Assembly: GCA_965221505.1 (NCBI GenBank)
Contig: CBDCSI010000002.1
Location: 558,001-622,000, forward strand
Direction: 5' to 3'
DNA: 64,000 nucleotides
Source of the DNA: CAZPXZ01 sp965221505
GTDB taxonomy: Bacteria > Pseudomonadota > Alphaproteobacteria > Rhodobacterales > CAZPXZ01
Of the stretch, positions 26,312-35,368 are shown piece after piece. Below the pieces are notes generated by a model. The model worked only from the letters and a program-made list of their open reading frames with translations. It did no database searches and had not been told where the DNA came from. How positions within the stretch are numbered: the first letter of the stretch is position 1; each line of letters begins with the position of its first letter. The position numbers were made by a program, and so were the translations under genes.

Positions 26312-26330
<19 letters not shown>
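25296..26330 (-). CDS. D-2-hydroxyacid dehydrogenase family protein
   Basis: A 344-residue NAD(P)-dependent dehydrogenase of the D-isomer 2-hydroxyacid family. The Rossmann motif is GFVGFGQIAREL, and the catalytic set is visible: Arg in LLSRAHLVDFDAL, acidic residue in DVFPGEPL and His in LSPHRAA. Members oxidise or reduce 2-hydroxy/2-oxo acids (glycerate, phosphoglycerate, glyoxylate). GTG 26330 is preceded by GGAGGATTC and overlaps the ATPase gene by 19 bases, so this is the last gene of the LacI-sugar operon and probably acts on a sugar-derived acid. Confidence 0.87.
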
Positions 26331-27397
<1,067 letters not shown>

Positions 27398-28345
27398 TCA
27401 TCCCTCCAGCGTCAGGGTGCCGTCGGCGCGCCGGTAGACCGGGGCCGGATCCATGATGTAGCCGCCGAACCGGTCAGGCTCCCCGTCCCTGAACCCGAGG
27501 ATCTTGAGGCCGTCATGGTCGACGATTCGTGCGGCGTATCGCTCCGCTTCCGTATCGAGCGCACCGCCCTCGGCCAGGCGCCACGGGCCCCGAGGGTGGC
27601 CGGCGACGAGATAATGCGCACCGCGGCCGAACGAGGTCCGCCGCGAGCGGGCCTGGTGCCGCGGAGACATCGAGAACAGGCAGTACCAGGTGCCGCCGGA
27701 CTCGAACACCTGCGGAACCTCCAGCTCGCCCCAGCCGCCGACGAATTGCGGCGGCCGAAGCGCCCACGTCTCCAGGTCCGGCGAGACGGCAAATCCGATA
27801 CAGCCCGCGTCGTTGACGTCCTCCCGGTCCGGGACCCTCGCCGTGAAATACATCAGCCAGCCGTCGCCGCCGGGTTCTCTCATCACCCAGGGGTCGCGCA
27901 TCGCACGGTCGTGCCAGCGTCCGTTCCATTCCGCTTCGTAGCGCTCGGCGAACTCGCCGGTCAGGTCCAGGCAGAGCCCGTCGCCGACCCGCGCCCAACT
28001 GCGAAGGTCGCGGCTGACCGCGTGTCCGATTCGCTGGATCTTGCCGTCCTCGGCGCGACCGACTCCGGTGTAGAAGCAATGCCAGGCGCCGTCGTCGCCC
28101 CGCACGGTCGATCCGGTCCAGACGGCGAGATCGTCCCAGGCCGGCTCGGGCGCCGGCGCGAAGGCGGTCCCGGACACGTGCCAGTCGATCAGGTCGCCGC
28201 TCACCGCGTGACCGAGCGTCGCGTTCCGATGCCGCAGCTCCGGCCGGCCGAGAGACTTCGGCGCCTGCAGGAACCAGCAGTGCCAGTGCGCCCCGTCATG
28301 CAGATACCAACTGTCCCAGACCCAGCGGTCCTCGAGCGCCAGCAT
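27398..28345 (-). CDS. Glycoside hydrolase of the five-bladed propeller type (GH32/43/68-like)
   Basis: A 315-residue cytoplasmic protein (no signal peptide). ATG 28345 gives MLALEDRWVWDSWYL, where D11 in the WDSW segment takes the place of the nucleophile in WxNDPNG of GH32-like enzymes; D151 in RDPWVM is the RDP transition-state stabiliser; and E209 in ELEVPQVF is the probable acid/base. Repeated FYTG, YFTAR and GFAVSPDL strands mark the propeller blades. Position inside a sugar ABC operon suggests that it hydrolyses the imported oligosaccharide. Sugar specificity cannot be told. The longer upstream frame is a shadow of the permease gene. Confidence 0.8.
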   Translation of the reverse strand: MLALEDRWVWDSWYLHDGAHWHCWFLQAPKSLGRPELRHRNATLGHAVSGDLIDWHVSGTAFAPAPEPAWDDLAVWTGSTVRGDDGAWHCFYTGVGRAEDGKIQRIGHAVSRDLRSWARVGDGLCLDLTGEFAERYEAEWNGRWHDRAMRDPWVMREPGGDGWLMYFTARVPDREDVNDAGCIGFAVSPDLETWALRPPQFVGGWGELEVPQVFESGGTWYCLFSMSPRHQARSRRTSFGRGAHYLVAGHPRGPWRLAEGGALDTEAERYAARIVDHDGLKILGFRDGEPDRFGGYIMDPAPVYRRADGTLTLEG

Positions 28346-28347
28346 GG

Positions 28348-29220
28348 CTACCCCTTCACCCCGGTCGAGGCGATCGAGGCGATGAACGCCCGCTGCAGGA
28401 CGAGGTAGAACAGCAACACCGGAACCGTGACGATCGTGAGATAGGCCATGATCTCCCCCCAGGCCGTGTTGAGCTGAAAGAAATACTGCAGGCCTACCAT
28501 GATCGGCCGGTAGTCTTCCGCCTGGACCACCATGATGGGCCAGATGAACTGGTTGTTGTACATCTCGATGAACTTGAGGATCGCGACCGTCGCGATCACC
28601 GGACCCGACAACGGCATGACGACCCGGCGGTACACCTGGAACCAGCTCGCGCCGTCCACCCGCGCGGCTTGCACGAGGTCCCGCGGCAGGTCCTTGAAAT
28701 ACTGCACGAAGAGAAAGATCTCGAGCGCCCGGACGATCCAGGGAACGATCTGAACCTGGTACGAGTTCAGCCAGCCCCAGGTGACCCCCTCCGCGCTCAG
28801 CCACGGCAGGTGGTTCACCAGGAGCAGGAGCGGCACGGCGACGGTCTCGAACGGCAGGATGTACGTGGCGACGACGACGCTGAGCGCCACGTTCTTGCCG
28901 CGCCAGTCGACGAACACGAAGGCGAAGGCTGCGATCGAGGCGAGAAAGAGGGACAGGATCAGGGTCGTCGCGGTGATGAAGACCGAATTGAAGATGAACA
29001 GCCCGATGGGCGCGCGAGCGAATGCGGCACGGTAGTTGTCCAGGCCGATGTCGCCGACCGGCAGGAACGCCCGGAAGGAGGAGGAATCGGACAGGAGCTG
29101 CAAGTCCGGCTTCAGCGAGGAGACGACCATGAAGACGATCGGAAACACGAAGACGCAGGCGATGAAGCCCAGAAGCAGGTAGCGGCCTACCAGCCGCAGG
29201 AGGCGTTCTTCCCGCGTCAT
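28348..29220 (-). CDS. Carbohydrate ABC transporter permease, MalG type
   Basis: A 290-residue CUT1 permease. It begins at ATG 29220, in ATGA overlap with the partner gene, and has six membrane segments (first at about 15-35), the CUT1 coupling loop (LVQAARVDGASWFQVYRRVVMPLSGP) and a GVKG end typical of MalG-like subunits. The hydrolase ATG lies just two bases after its stop codon. Confidence 0.93.
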   Translation of the reverse strand: MTREERLLRLVGRYLLLGFIACVFVFPIVFMVVSSLKPDLQLLSDSSSFRAFLPVGDIGLDNYRAAFARAPIGLFIFNSVFITATTLILSLFLASIAAFAFVFVDWRGKNVALSVVVATYILPFETVAVPLLLLVNHLPWLSAEGVTWGWLNSYQVQIVPWIVRALEIFLFVQYFKDLPRDLVQAARVDGASWFQVYRRVVMPLSGPVIATVAILKFIEMYNNQFIWPIMVVQAEDYRPIMVGLQYFFQLNTAWGEIMAYLTIVTVPVLLFYLVLQRAFIASIASTGVKG

Positions 29221-30290
29221 CGCCGGGACCTCGTGAGCCAGCCCTGGATGAGGGAAATGCAGAGAACGAACAGGAACAGGAACACGCTGATCGTCGAGCC
29301 GCCGGCGATGTCCTGCTTGCCGTAGCCGCGCTCGACCATCTGGAACACCAGCGACTGCGTGCTGTCGAGAGGCCCTCCTCCCGTCATCACGGCGATCTGC
29401 GCGTATAGCGTGAACGCCGCCATGGTGATGACGATCATGATCAGGACGGCGGTGTTGCGAAGTCCGGGCCAGGTCACGTAGCGGAAGGTCTGCCACCGGC
29501 TGGCGCCCTCGATCCGGGCCGCCTCGTAGAAGCTGGCGGGAATGGTCTGCAGCCCCGCGAGCCAGATGATCATGTGAAAGCCGACCGTTCCCCAGATCGA
29601 CATGACCATGATCGACGGCAGTGCGGTCGCGGTGTTCCCGAGCCAGTCCACCGGCGGCACGAGACCCAGGGACAACGCCCCCGTCACCGTGTTCAGAATT
29701 CCGTTCTGCCCGTCGTAAATGAAGCGCCAGAGCATCGAGATCACCACCATCGAGATCACCACCGGCGCGAAGTAGATCGTGCGGAACACGTTGATCCCCG
29801 GCAGCCTGTGATTGATCAGGAGCGCGAGACCGAGCGCCAGCGCCGCCTGCAGGGGCGCGACGACCGCCACGAAGAGCGTCGTGTTGCGCAGCGCCTTGAC
29901 GAACACCACGTCAGACGAGAGTACGTAGGTCCGACGGTCCCCGCTGCGATCGACGTGAAACCACTCCCGCATGCGGAAGTACTCCGGATACTCGGCTTCG
30001 TTCCGGGTGTAGCCGCGCAGACGGGGAAAGACCGGCTCGCCGTCGCGCATGCGCACCTCGCCGTTCTCGTCCCGCTCGGCCTCGAGGGTGAGGACGGCGA
30101 GCCCGAAGAGCCGTTCGTAGTTGCGCGCGCCGACGAATTCCGTCGGGTTCGGCGAGACGAGCCGCTGGTTGGTGAAACTGAAACCGACCGCCATGAAGAA
30201 CGGCAAGATCAGGAATACCGCGATCAGGAGGAAGGCCGGTCCCGCGAGGAGCCAGCCGGCGCCGGTCTGTCGCGTCAGCGATCGTGCCAT
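29217..30290 (-). CDS. Carbohydrate ABC transporter permease, MalF type
   Basis: A 357-residue CUT1 permease with a first helix at about 14-36, an extra hydrophilic loop (about residues 65-120, rich in charged residues) between the first two helices, and the coupling loop FYEAARIEGASRWQTFRYVTWPGLR. The long second-segment loop is a MalF feature. It precedes the MalG partner with a 4-base overlap. Confidence 0.93.
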   Translation of the reverse strand: MARSLTRQTGAGWLLAGPAFLLIAVFLILPFFMAVGFSFTNQRLVSPNPTEFVGARNYERLFGLAVLTLEAERDENGEVRMRDGEPVFPRLRGYTRNEAEYPEYFRMREWFHVDRSGDRRTYVLSSDVVFVKALRNTTLFVAVVAPLQAALALGLALLINHRLPGINVFRTIYFAPVVISMVVISMLWRFIYDGQNGILNTVTGALSLGLVPPVDWLGNTATALPSIMVMSIWGTVGFHMIIWLAGLQTIPASFYEAARIEGASRWQTFRYVTWPGLRNTAVLIMIVITMAAFTLYAQIAVMTGGGPLDSTQSLVFQMVERGYGKQDIAGGSTISVFLFLFVLCISLIQGWLTRSRR

Positions 30291-30307
30291 GGGCCTTCCT
30301 CCCGGGC

Positions 30308-30335
30308 GCCGGGGCCGCGTCCGGGCGGCCCCGGC
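30308..30335 (-). promoter_or_regulatory. Stem-loop between sugar-binding protein and MalF-type permease genes
   Basis: GCCGGGGCCGC (30308-30318) and GCGGCCCCGGC (30325-30335) form a perfect 11-bp stem with a six-base loop. It fills most of the 51-base gap after the binding-protein stop, matching the malE-malF arrangement in E. coli, where such structures protect the malE message. Confidence 0.65.
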
Positions 30336-30341
30336 CTGCGA

Positions 30342-31601
30342 CTAGTTGCCGTAGCCGCTGTTGGCCTCGATGTCGGCGTCGATCTCGTCCACCGCGGCGT
30401 CCAGCGTATCGGCGACGTCCGCACCGTCCGCGATGTCCGCGAGCGCCTTCTCGAACACCTTGGCGACGACCGGATAGCCCGGCGTCACGGGCCGGACCAG
30501 CGCCTGCGCCTCGGACAGGCCGAAGAACACCTCCAGCTTGCCTCCGGGCGCGTAATTGGCGGTCATCGCCGCCGCCGAGGGCGTGGACGGGATCAGGCCG
30601 ATTCCGTCGGAGAAGGCGGCCAGATACTCGTCCTGGATGGCGTGTTCGATGAACGCGGTCGCGCCCTCGACCGCGTCGCAAGTCGCCGAGACGCCAAACT
30701 GCCATGAGGCGGCGCCGATGGTCGGGCCGTTCCCGAGGTCGGGCGCGGGCAGGAAGACGACGTCCTCGACTCCGCCGTCGATCGTCGCGACGGCGGCCCA
30801 ATTGCCGTTCCAGGCGAAGGCGTATTTGCCGTTGATAAAGCCGGAATCGCGGTCCGCCCCGTCCTGGCTGTTGCCGGGCGCGTAGCCGTCGACGAACAGC
30901 GATTGCCACCATTCGCCGAACGCGAGCGCCTCGTCGCCGTTCAGCGCGCCTTCCGCGGTCAGGTAGCTCGAGCGGTCGATCATGTCGCCGCCGAAGGACT
31001 GCAGGAACGGTCCGAAGGCGTACGGGAACCACTCGCCCTTCCACGCCATGCCGAGGTCGAGCGCGTATTCGAAGTCGCCGCTCGCCTTGGCCGCGTCCAG
31101 CGCCGCCATGAATTCGTCCGCGCTCCACGGGTTCTCGAGCGTCGGCGTGCGCAGGCCAAGCGCGTCGAGGGTGGACTGGCGCGCGTAGAGCGCGACCGCC
31201 GCGTCCCACAGGCCGATGGCGTACAGGGTGTCGTTCCAGACGCCCCGGGTTCCCGGCAGGAAGTCGGCGATCAGGGCCTGGTCGATCGGCAAGGGCTGGA
31301 GATACCCCGCCCAGGCCCAGCGCGGCATCACGGGACCGTCCACGTCGATGACGCAGGGGAGGTTGCCGGCCAGCGCCGCAGCCTCGACCGAGTCGTTGTA
31401 GCTGTCTTGCGGGAAGCTCTCCAGCACCACGACATAGTCGCTCTGGCTCTCGTTGAACTCCGCGATGATGCGGTTGACGATGTCTTCCTCGACCTGATTG
31501 CCGGCGCCGTGGTACCACATCGACACTTCGGTCTCTGCCGAAGCGGCGCCGGCCAGGAGCGCGGACGCCGCGAAGGCCGCGACGGGTCTTGTCAGTCTCA
31601 T
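30342..31601 (-). CDS. Sugar ABC transporter solute-binding protein (family 1)
   Basis: A 419-residue periplasmic sugar-binding protein of the MalE/UgpB type. Signal peptide residues 1-22 (MRLTRPVAAFAASALLAGAASA). The mature protein starts ETEVSMWYHGAGN, with VNRIIAEFNESQSDYVV and aromatic residues (AWKGEWFPYAFGPF, FAWNGNWAA) that usually stack on sugar rings. ATG 31601 overlaps the repressor stop (ATGA) and follows AGGAGG. The long upstream frame is inside the repressor gene and is not coding. Confidence 0.93.
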   Translation of the reverse strand: MRLTRPVAAFAASALLAGAASAETEVSMWYHGAGNQVEEDIVNRIIAEFNESQSDYVVVLESFPQDSYNDSVEAAALAGNLPCVIDVDGPVMPRWAWAGYLQPLPIDQALIADFLPGTRGVWNDTLYAIGLWDAAVALYARQSTLDALGLRTPTLENPWSADEFMAALDAAKASGDFEYALDLGMAWKGEWFPYAFGPFLQSFGGDMIDRSSYLTAEGALNGDEALAFGEWWQSLFVDGYAPGNSQDGADRDSGFINGKYAFAWNGNWAAVATIDGGVEDVVFLPAPDLGNGPTIGAASWQFGVSATCDAVEGATAFIEHAIQDEYLAAFSDGIGLIPSTPSAAAMTANYAPGGKLEVFFGLSEAQALVRPVTPGYPVVAKVFEKALADIADGADVADTLDAAVDEIDADIEANSGYGN

Positions 31602-32677
31602 GAGGGATTCCTCCTGTTCGTTTCTGTCCGCAACTGCGGGTGAACGGCGGTCACCGACGACCGCCAACGGACCGGCCCGGCGATCCGCGCCGGGCCGTCT
31701 TGGCGAGGGGCTTTCCCCGCGACCATGTCCAGGATCGTTCGGGCGGCATGCCGCCCCATGGCCAGATACGGCAACTCCACCGTCGTCAGCGGCGGAAGCA
31801 GCGTTTCGGCGATCGCGCGGTAGTTGTCGAAACCCGCGATCGAGACGTCTTCGGGAACCCGGCGGCCGCGCGCGCGCAGCAACTCGTAGACGCGAAGCGC
31901 CATCTCGTCGTTGCCGCAGCAAAGGACGGTGGGCGGCTCGGCGAGCGAAAGCAGGGCGTCCAGGCTCCGGCGAAGCAGCGAACCGTCGTCGCCGCTCTCG
32001 CTCCCGGCGGTGGCGACCAGCGCGTCGTCGAGCGGCAGGCCGGCCTCGCGAAGCGCGTCGCGGTACCCCTCCAGCCGCAACCGGGTAGCGGTCAGCGCGC
32101 CGTCGAGGGTCAGGTAGGCGATTCGACGGTGGCCGGCGCGGACCAGTTCCGAGACGAGATCGAACTGGCACCGGCGGTCGTCGGGAAGCACCGATGCGGT
32201 CCCCGCCTCGTCGAAACAGTTGACCAGAAGGACGGGGCAATCGGCGGCGCCGGTGTTCAGCGTGACCTGCCGATGGTAGTCGGCGACGTAGACGAGGCCT
32301 TCGACGCGGTGCTGCAGGAAGGTTCGGATCAGGCGGGGAACGTTCTCGGGGCGCCCGCCGGTATCGGCGATCATCAGCGTCTTCTCGCTGACGCCGATCC
32401 CCTGCTGTATGCCGTGCAGGATGTAGAGGTCCGGAAGCCCGGTCGGCTCCACCGGCTCCAGCTTGTGACTCAACGCGCCGGTGATCAGGCCGACCACCCC
32501 GGAGCGGTTGGAACGCATCATGCGCGCCGCGGCGGACGGGACGTAGGCGAGTTCGGCGATCGCGTCCTCGACGGCCTTGCGCCGGCGAACGCCGACCGGT
32601 CCCTCGCGGTTCAGGACGCGGCTCACGGTCTTCGGCGAGACGCCGGCGGTTCGCGCGACGTCGTAGATGGTCGCCAA
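31598..32677 (-). CDS. LacI-family transcriptional repressor of the sugar operon
   Basis: A 359-residue LacI/GalR regulator: N-terminal DNA-binding helix-turn-helix (ATIYDVARTAGVSPKTVSRVLN), hinge helix (VPSAAARMMRSNRSGVVGLI) and a periplasmic-binding-like effector domain (TVLCCGNDEMALRVYELL, DVSIAGFDNY). The frame is open to 32995, but a TTG at 32677, behind GGGAGAG, gives the standard start just before the helix-turn-helix, and the predicted promoter and operator lie upstream of it (32727-32766). An ATG at 32749 would fall beside the -10 box. It is the first gene of its own operon, overlapping the binding protein by four bases, so it probably represses itself and the transporter. Confidence 0.88.
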   Translation of the reverse strand: MATIYDVARTAGVSPKTVSRVLNREGPVGVRRRKAVEDAIAELAYVPSAAARMMRSNRSGVVGLITGALSHKLEPVEPTGLPDLYILHGIQQGIGVSEKTLMIADTGGRPENVPRLIRTFLQHRVEGLVYVADYHRQVTLNTGAADCPVLLVNCFDEAGTASVLPDDRRCQFDLVSELVRAGHRRIAYLTLDGALTATRLRLEGYRDALREAGLPLDDALVATAGSESGDDGSLLRRSLDALLSLAEPPTVLCCGNDEMALRVYELLRARGRRVPEDVSIAGFDNYRAIAETLLPPLTTVELPYLAMGRHAARTILDMVAGKAPRQDGPARIAGPVRWRSSVTAVHPQLRTETNRRNPS

Positions 32678-32726
32678 TCCGCTCTCCCTGAATTCCGCGC
32701 CGAGGGCGCCCCGCTCTTCCGACGTG

Positions 32727-32742
32727 ATGACATCGGTGTCAT
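32727..32742 (-). promoter_or_regulatory. LacI-type operator at the sugar operon promoter
   Basis: ATGACATCGGTGTCAT is a 16-base inverted repeat with perfect 6-base arms and the central CG typical of LacI/GalR-family operators. It lies 50 bases upstream of the repressor start and overlaps the predicted -10 box, so a bound repressor would block polymerase. Confidence 0.7.
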
Positions 32743-32766
32743 ACCACATTTGCGGAGACGATTCAA
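32738..32766 (-). promoter_or_regulatory. Predicted promoter of the LacI-sugar operon
   Basis: On the minus strand TTGAAT (complement of 32761-32766) and TATGAC (complement of 32738-32743) are separated by exactly 17 bases. Each matches four of six consensus positions. The -10 overlaps the LacI-type palindrome. Confidence 0.55.
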
Positions 32767-33015
32767 CGCCCCGGACCGCAACCGGCCCCTTCCCCCGGCT
32801 CTCGGCCCCGCGAACGCGCCGAACCGGGCGAGACGCGCGGATCCGGTGCGGCTCGGCAAACGAACGCCCGACGCCCGGAGACACCGTTGCGGGCACGGCG
32901 ATGAGCCCGGGTTCTCGCGCTTGAACTCGCCGACGCGGGCAATCATGCTGTGTCCCGCAGGCGGAGGCGCCCGCCTCCTGCCGACCGCGCGGCACGGCTC
33001 CGGGAGGAACGACAC

Positions 33016-33834
33016 ATGCCGATCTCGCCGAAGGGATTCCCCGTTCTGCTCACCTTCGATCTCGACGCCGAGACCATGTGGACCTCCCGCGATCCGGCGA
33101 ACGCCGGGCGTCCGGTCATTCTCTCGCAAGGCGCATACGGCTGGAAAGTCGGTCTCGGCCGCGTGCTCGCGCTGCTCGCCCGCTATGGCGTTCGGGCGAC
33201 CTTCTTCGTTCCGGGACTGGTCATCGCCGATCGGCCGCAGGTCGTCGACGCCATTCTCGAAGGCGGCCACGAAATCGCCCATCACAGCTGGTCGCACCGG
33301 TGGATCGTCGGCATGACGGAGGAAGAGGAACGGGAGGAGATGGACCGCGGGTTCGAGATCGTTCGAGAGAGAACCGGACAGGCGCCGAGGGGCTACCGGT
33401 CGCCCGCGGCAGAGTTCTCGCCAGTCACGCTCTCGCTGCTGAAGGAATACGGCTTCGGCTACTCCTCCAATTTTTTCGACGACGATTCGCCCTACCTGCA
33501 CCGGATCGACGGCACGCTCAGCGACATCGTCGAGTTCCCCTTCCACTGGGTGCTCGACGACGCGCCGTTCTTCAACTATTCCATCACGCTCCCCGGCCGA
33601 ACCATGCAGCCCCCCTCGGCGGTCCTGGAGGCCTGGAAGCTGGAATTCGACACGCTCTACGCCGAAGATCGCGCCTTCACGCTCGCCATGCATCCACAGA
33701 TCATCGGGCGACCCTCCCGCCTGGTCGCGTTGCAGCGTCTGATCGAGCATATCCAGCGCCAGCCGGGCGTCTGGTTCGACCGATGCGACCGGGTGGCGGA
33801 CGAGCTTCGGCCCGCATTGAGGGCGCGGACGTGA
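33016..33834 (+). CDS. Polysaccharide deacetylase (NodB-fold) family protein
   Basis: A 272-residue NodB-homology protein without signal peptide. The metal site is recognisable: D15 and D17 in TFDLDAETMW, H90-SWS-H94 in AHHSWSHRW, then YRSPAAEFSP and a final AMHPQIIGRP, the histidine motif. The sequence style (LDAETMW, HPQIIGRPSR) is that of the cytoplasmic PuuE/allantoinase-like branch rather than secreted peptidoglycan deacetylases, so the substrate may be a small amide or N-acetyl compound. ATG 33016 follows GGAGG; the extension to 32950 is not supported. First gene of a four-gene operon. Confidence 0.85.
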   Translation: MPISPKGFPVLLTFDLDAETMWTSRDPANAGRPVILSQGAYGWKVGLGRVLALLARYGVRATFFVPGLVIADRPQVVDAILEGGHEIAHHSWSHRWIVGMTEEEEREEMDRGFEIVRERTGQAPRGYRSPAAEFSPVTLSLLKEYGFGYSSNFFDDDSPYLHRIDGTLSDIVEFPFHWVLDDAPFFNYSITLPGRTMQPPSAVLEAWKLEFDTLYAEDRAFTLAMHPQIIGRPSRLVALQRLIEHIQRQPGVWFDRCDRVADELRPALRART

Positions 33835-34589
33835 CCGGACGCGGACGGCTGGAGGGGCGGCGCATCCTCGTCACCGGCGCCGCCGCCGGGATCGGCCGGG
33901 CCTGCGCGCAGCGGTGTCTGGAGGAAGGCGCCGAGGTCGCGCTCACGGACGTCGACGCGACGGCGCTGACCCGAACCGGGATCGAACTCGCGGCGATCGG
34001 ACCCGCGACGGTCGCCGCGCTCGACGTCGCGAATCGGGAGACGGTCGCGGCACGCGTCGCCGAGGTCGTACACGCGCTGGGCGGACTCGACGGGCTGGTG
34101 AACAACGCCGGCGTCGCGATCCACCACGAGCTGGAAACGCTCGACTGGGAGGACTGGGACCGGACCCTCGCCGTCAACCTGACCGGCGCCATGCAGGTTT
34201 GCCAGGCTGCGCTCCCGGCCCTTCGCGCCAGCGCAGGCGCCGCGATCGTCAACGTCGCCTCCGGCGCCGGGCTGCGTCCCATACCGCGAAGCCTCGCCTA
34301 TTGCGCTTCGAAGGCGGGTCTGATCATGGCGAGTCGAGCGCTGGCCGAGGAGCTCGGGCCCGACGGCATCCGCGTAAACGCCGTTTGCCCGGGTCCGACC
34401 GACACGGCCATGTTTCGCGACTCGTTCGGCGGCGCCCGGTCGGCGGACGAGGTTCGCGCCCGAAACGCCCTTCGACGCATCGGAGAGACCCGGGAGATTG
34501 CTCCCGCCGTCGCGTTCCTGTTGTCGGACGAGGCGTCGTTCGTGACCGGCGCCGCCCTCGCGATCGAGGGCGGGCGCGTCTTCCACTGA
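33831..34589 (+). CDS. Short-chain dehydrogenase/reductase (SDR) 1
   Basis: A 252-residue classical SDR: cofactor motif TGAAAGIG (15-22), NNAG (91-94), active-site N116, S144, Y157 and K161 (YCASK), and a VCPGPTDTAM C-terminal loop. An acidic residue after the second strand (D40 in LTDVD) predicts NAD(H) preference. It starts at GTG in a GTGA overlap with the deacetylase stop. Probably oxidises an alcohol of the compound handled by this operon. Confidence 0.9.
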   Translation: MTGRGRLEGRRILVTGAAAGIGRACAQRCLEEGAEVALTDVDATALTRTGIELAAIGPATVAALDVANRETVAARVAEVVHALGGLDGLVNNAGVAIHHELETLDWEDWDRTLAVNLTGAMQVCQAALPALRASAGAAIVNVASGAGLRPIPRSLAYCASKAGLIMASRALAEELGPDGIRVNAVCPGPTDTAMFRDSFGGARSADEVRARNALRRIGETREIAPAVAFLLSDEASFVTGAALAIEGGRVFH

Positions 34590-34612
34590 CGCCTGCGACA
34601 GGCGCGCCGGGC

Positions 34613-35368
34613 ATGAACGCGTCTTCCGGGAGGACCGCGCTGGTCACCGGAGCCGCGCACGGAATCGGCCGTGCGATCGCGCTGGCGCTCGCCGACGAGG
34701 GTCACCGGATCGCGGTCGTCGACAAGGACGCGGCCGCGCTCCACGAACTGGCCGCGAGCCTCGAAGCCCAAGGCGTTCGGCATCGCGCCGAAATCGGAGA
34801 CTGCCTCGACGGCGCGTTCGTGGAGGAAGCGTGCGCGAGAATCGAGAGCGATCTCGCTCCCGTCGACGTCCTCGTCAACAACGTCGGACAGAGCGCGCGC
34901 GAGCGGGCCGGTCCGTTCCTGGAGTCGCGTCCCGAGACCTGGACGTACGTCGTCGAGATCTCGCTCATGTCGACGCTTCGGCTTACGCGACGGATCGCGC
35001 CCGGAATGAAGCGCCGCGGATGGGGCCGCGTGATCAACGTCTCGTCGGACGCCGCCCTCGTCGGCGACGCCGGGCTCGCGGACTACGCGGCGGCGAAGGC
35101 GGGTCTTCTGGGCTTTACGAAATCGTTGGCGCGAGAACTGGCCGAGAGCGGCGTCACCGTCAACGCCGTCTGCCCGGGTGCCATTCGCACCCGTGCCCTC
35201 GCAAGTCTGCCTGCCGACGTCGCGGAGCGGGTGCGAGACGGCATTCCGATGAAACGGCTGGGCGAACCGGAGGACGTCGCCGCGCTGGCGGCGTTCCTGG
35301 CCGGAGAAGGCAGCGGATACGTCACCGGACAGACCTTCCTCGTCGACGGCGGGAGATGGATGCTGTGA
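34613..35368 (+). CDS. Short-chain dehydrogenase/reductase (SDR) 2
   Basis: A 251-residue classical SDR: TGAAHGIG (12-19), D37 for NAD preference (AVVDKD), NNVG (89-92), catalytic S144/S145, Y158 and K162 (YAAAK), C-terminal FLVDGG. The structural Asn that normally precedes the helix carrying the active site (as N116 in the neighbour) is replaced by Ser here (VEISLMS), which occurs in some SDRs and may alter proton relay. ATG 34613 is 23 bases after the previous stop. Confidence 0.9.
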   Translation: MNASSGRTALVTGAAHGIGRAIALALADEGHRIAVVDKDAAALHELAASLEAQGVRHRAEIGDCLDGAFVEEACARIESDLAPVDVLVNNVGQSARERAGPFLESRPETWTYVVEISLMSTLRLTRRIAPGMKRRGWGRVINVSSDAALVGDAGLADYAAAKAGLLGFTKSLARELAESGVTVNAVCPGAIRTRALASLPADVAERVRDGIPMKRLGEPEDVAALAAFLAGEGSGYVTGQTFLVDGGRWML

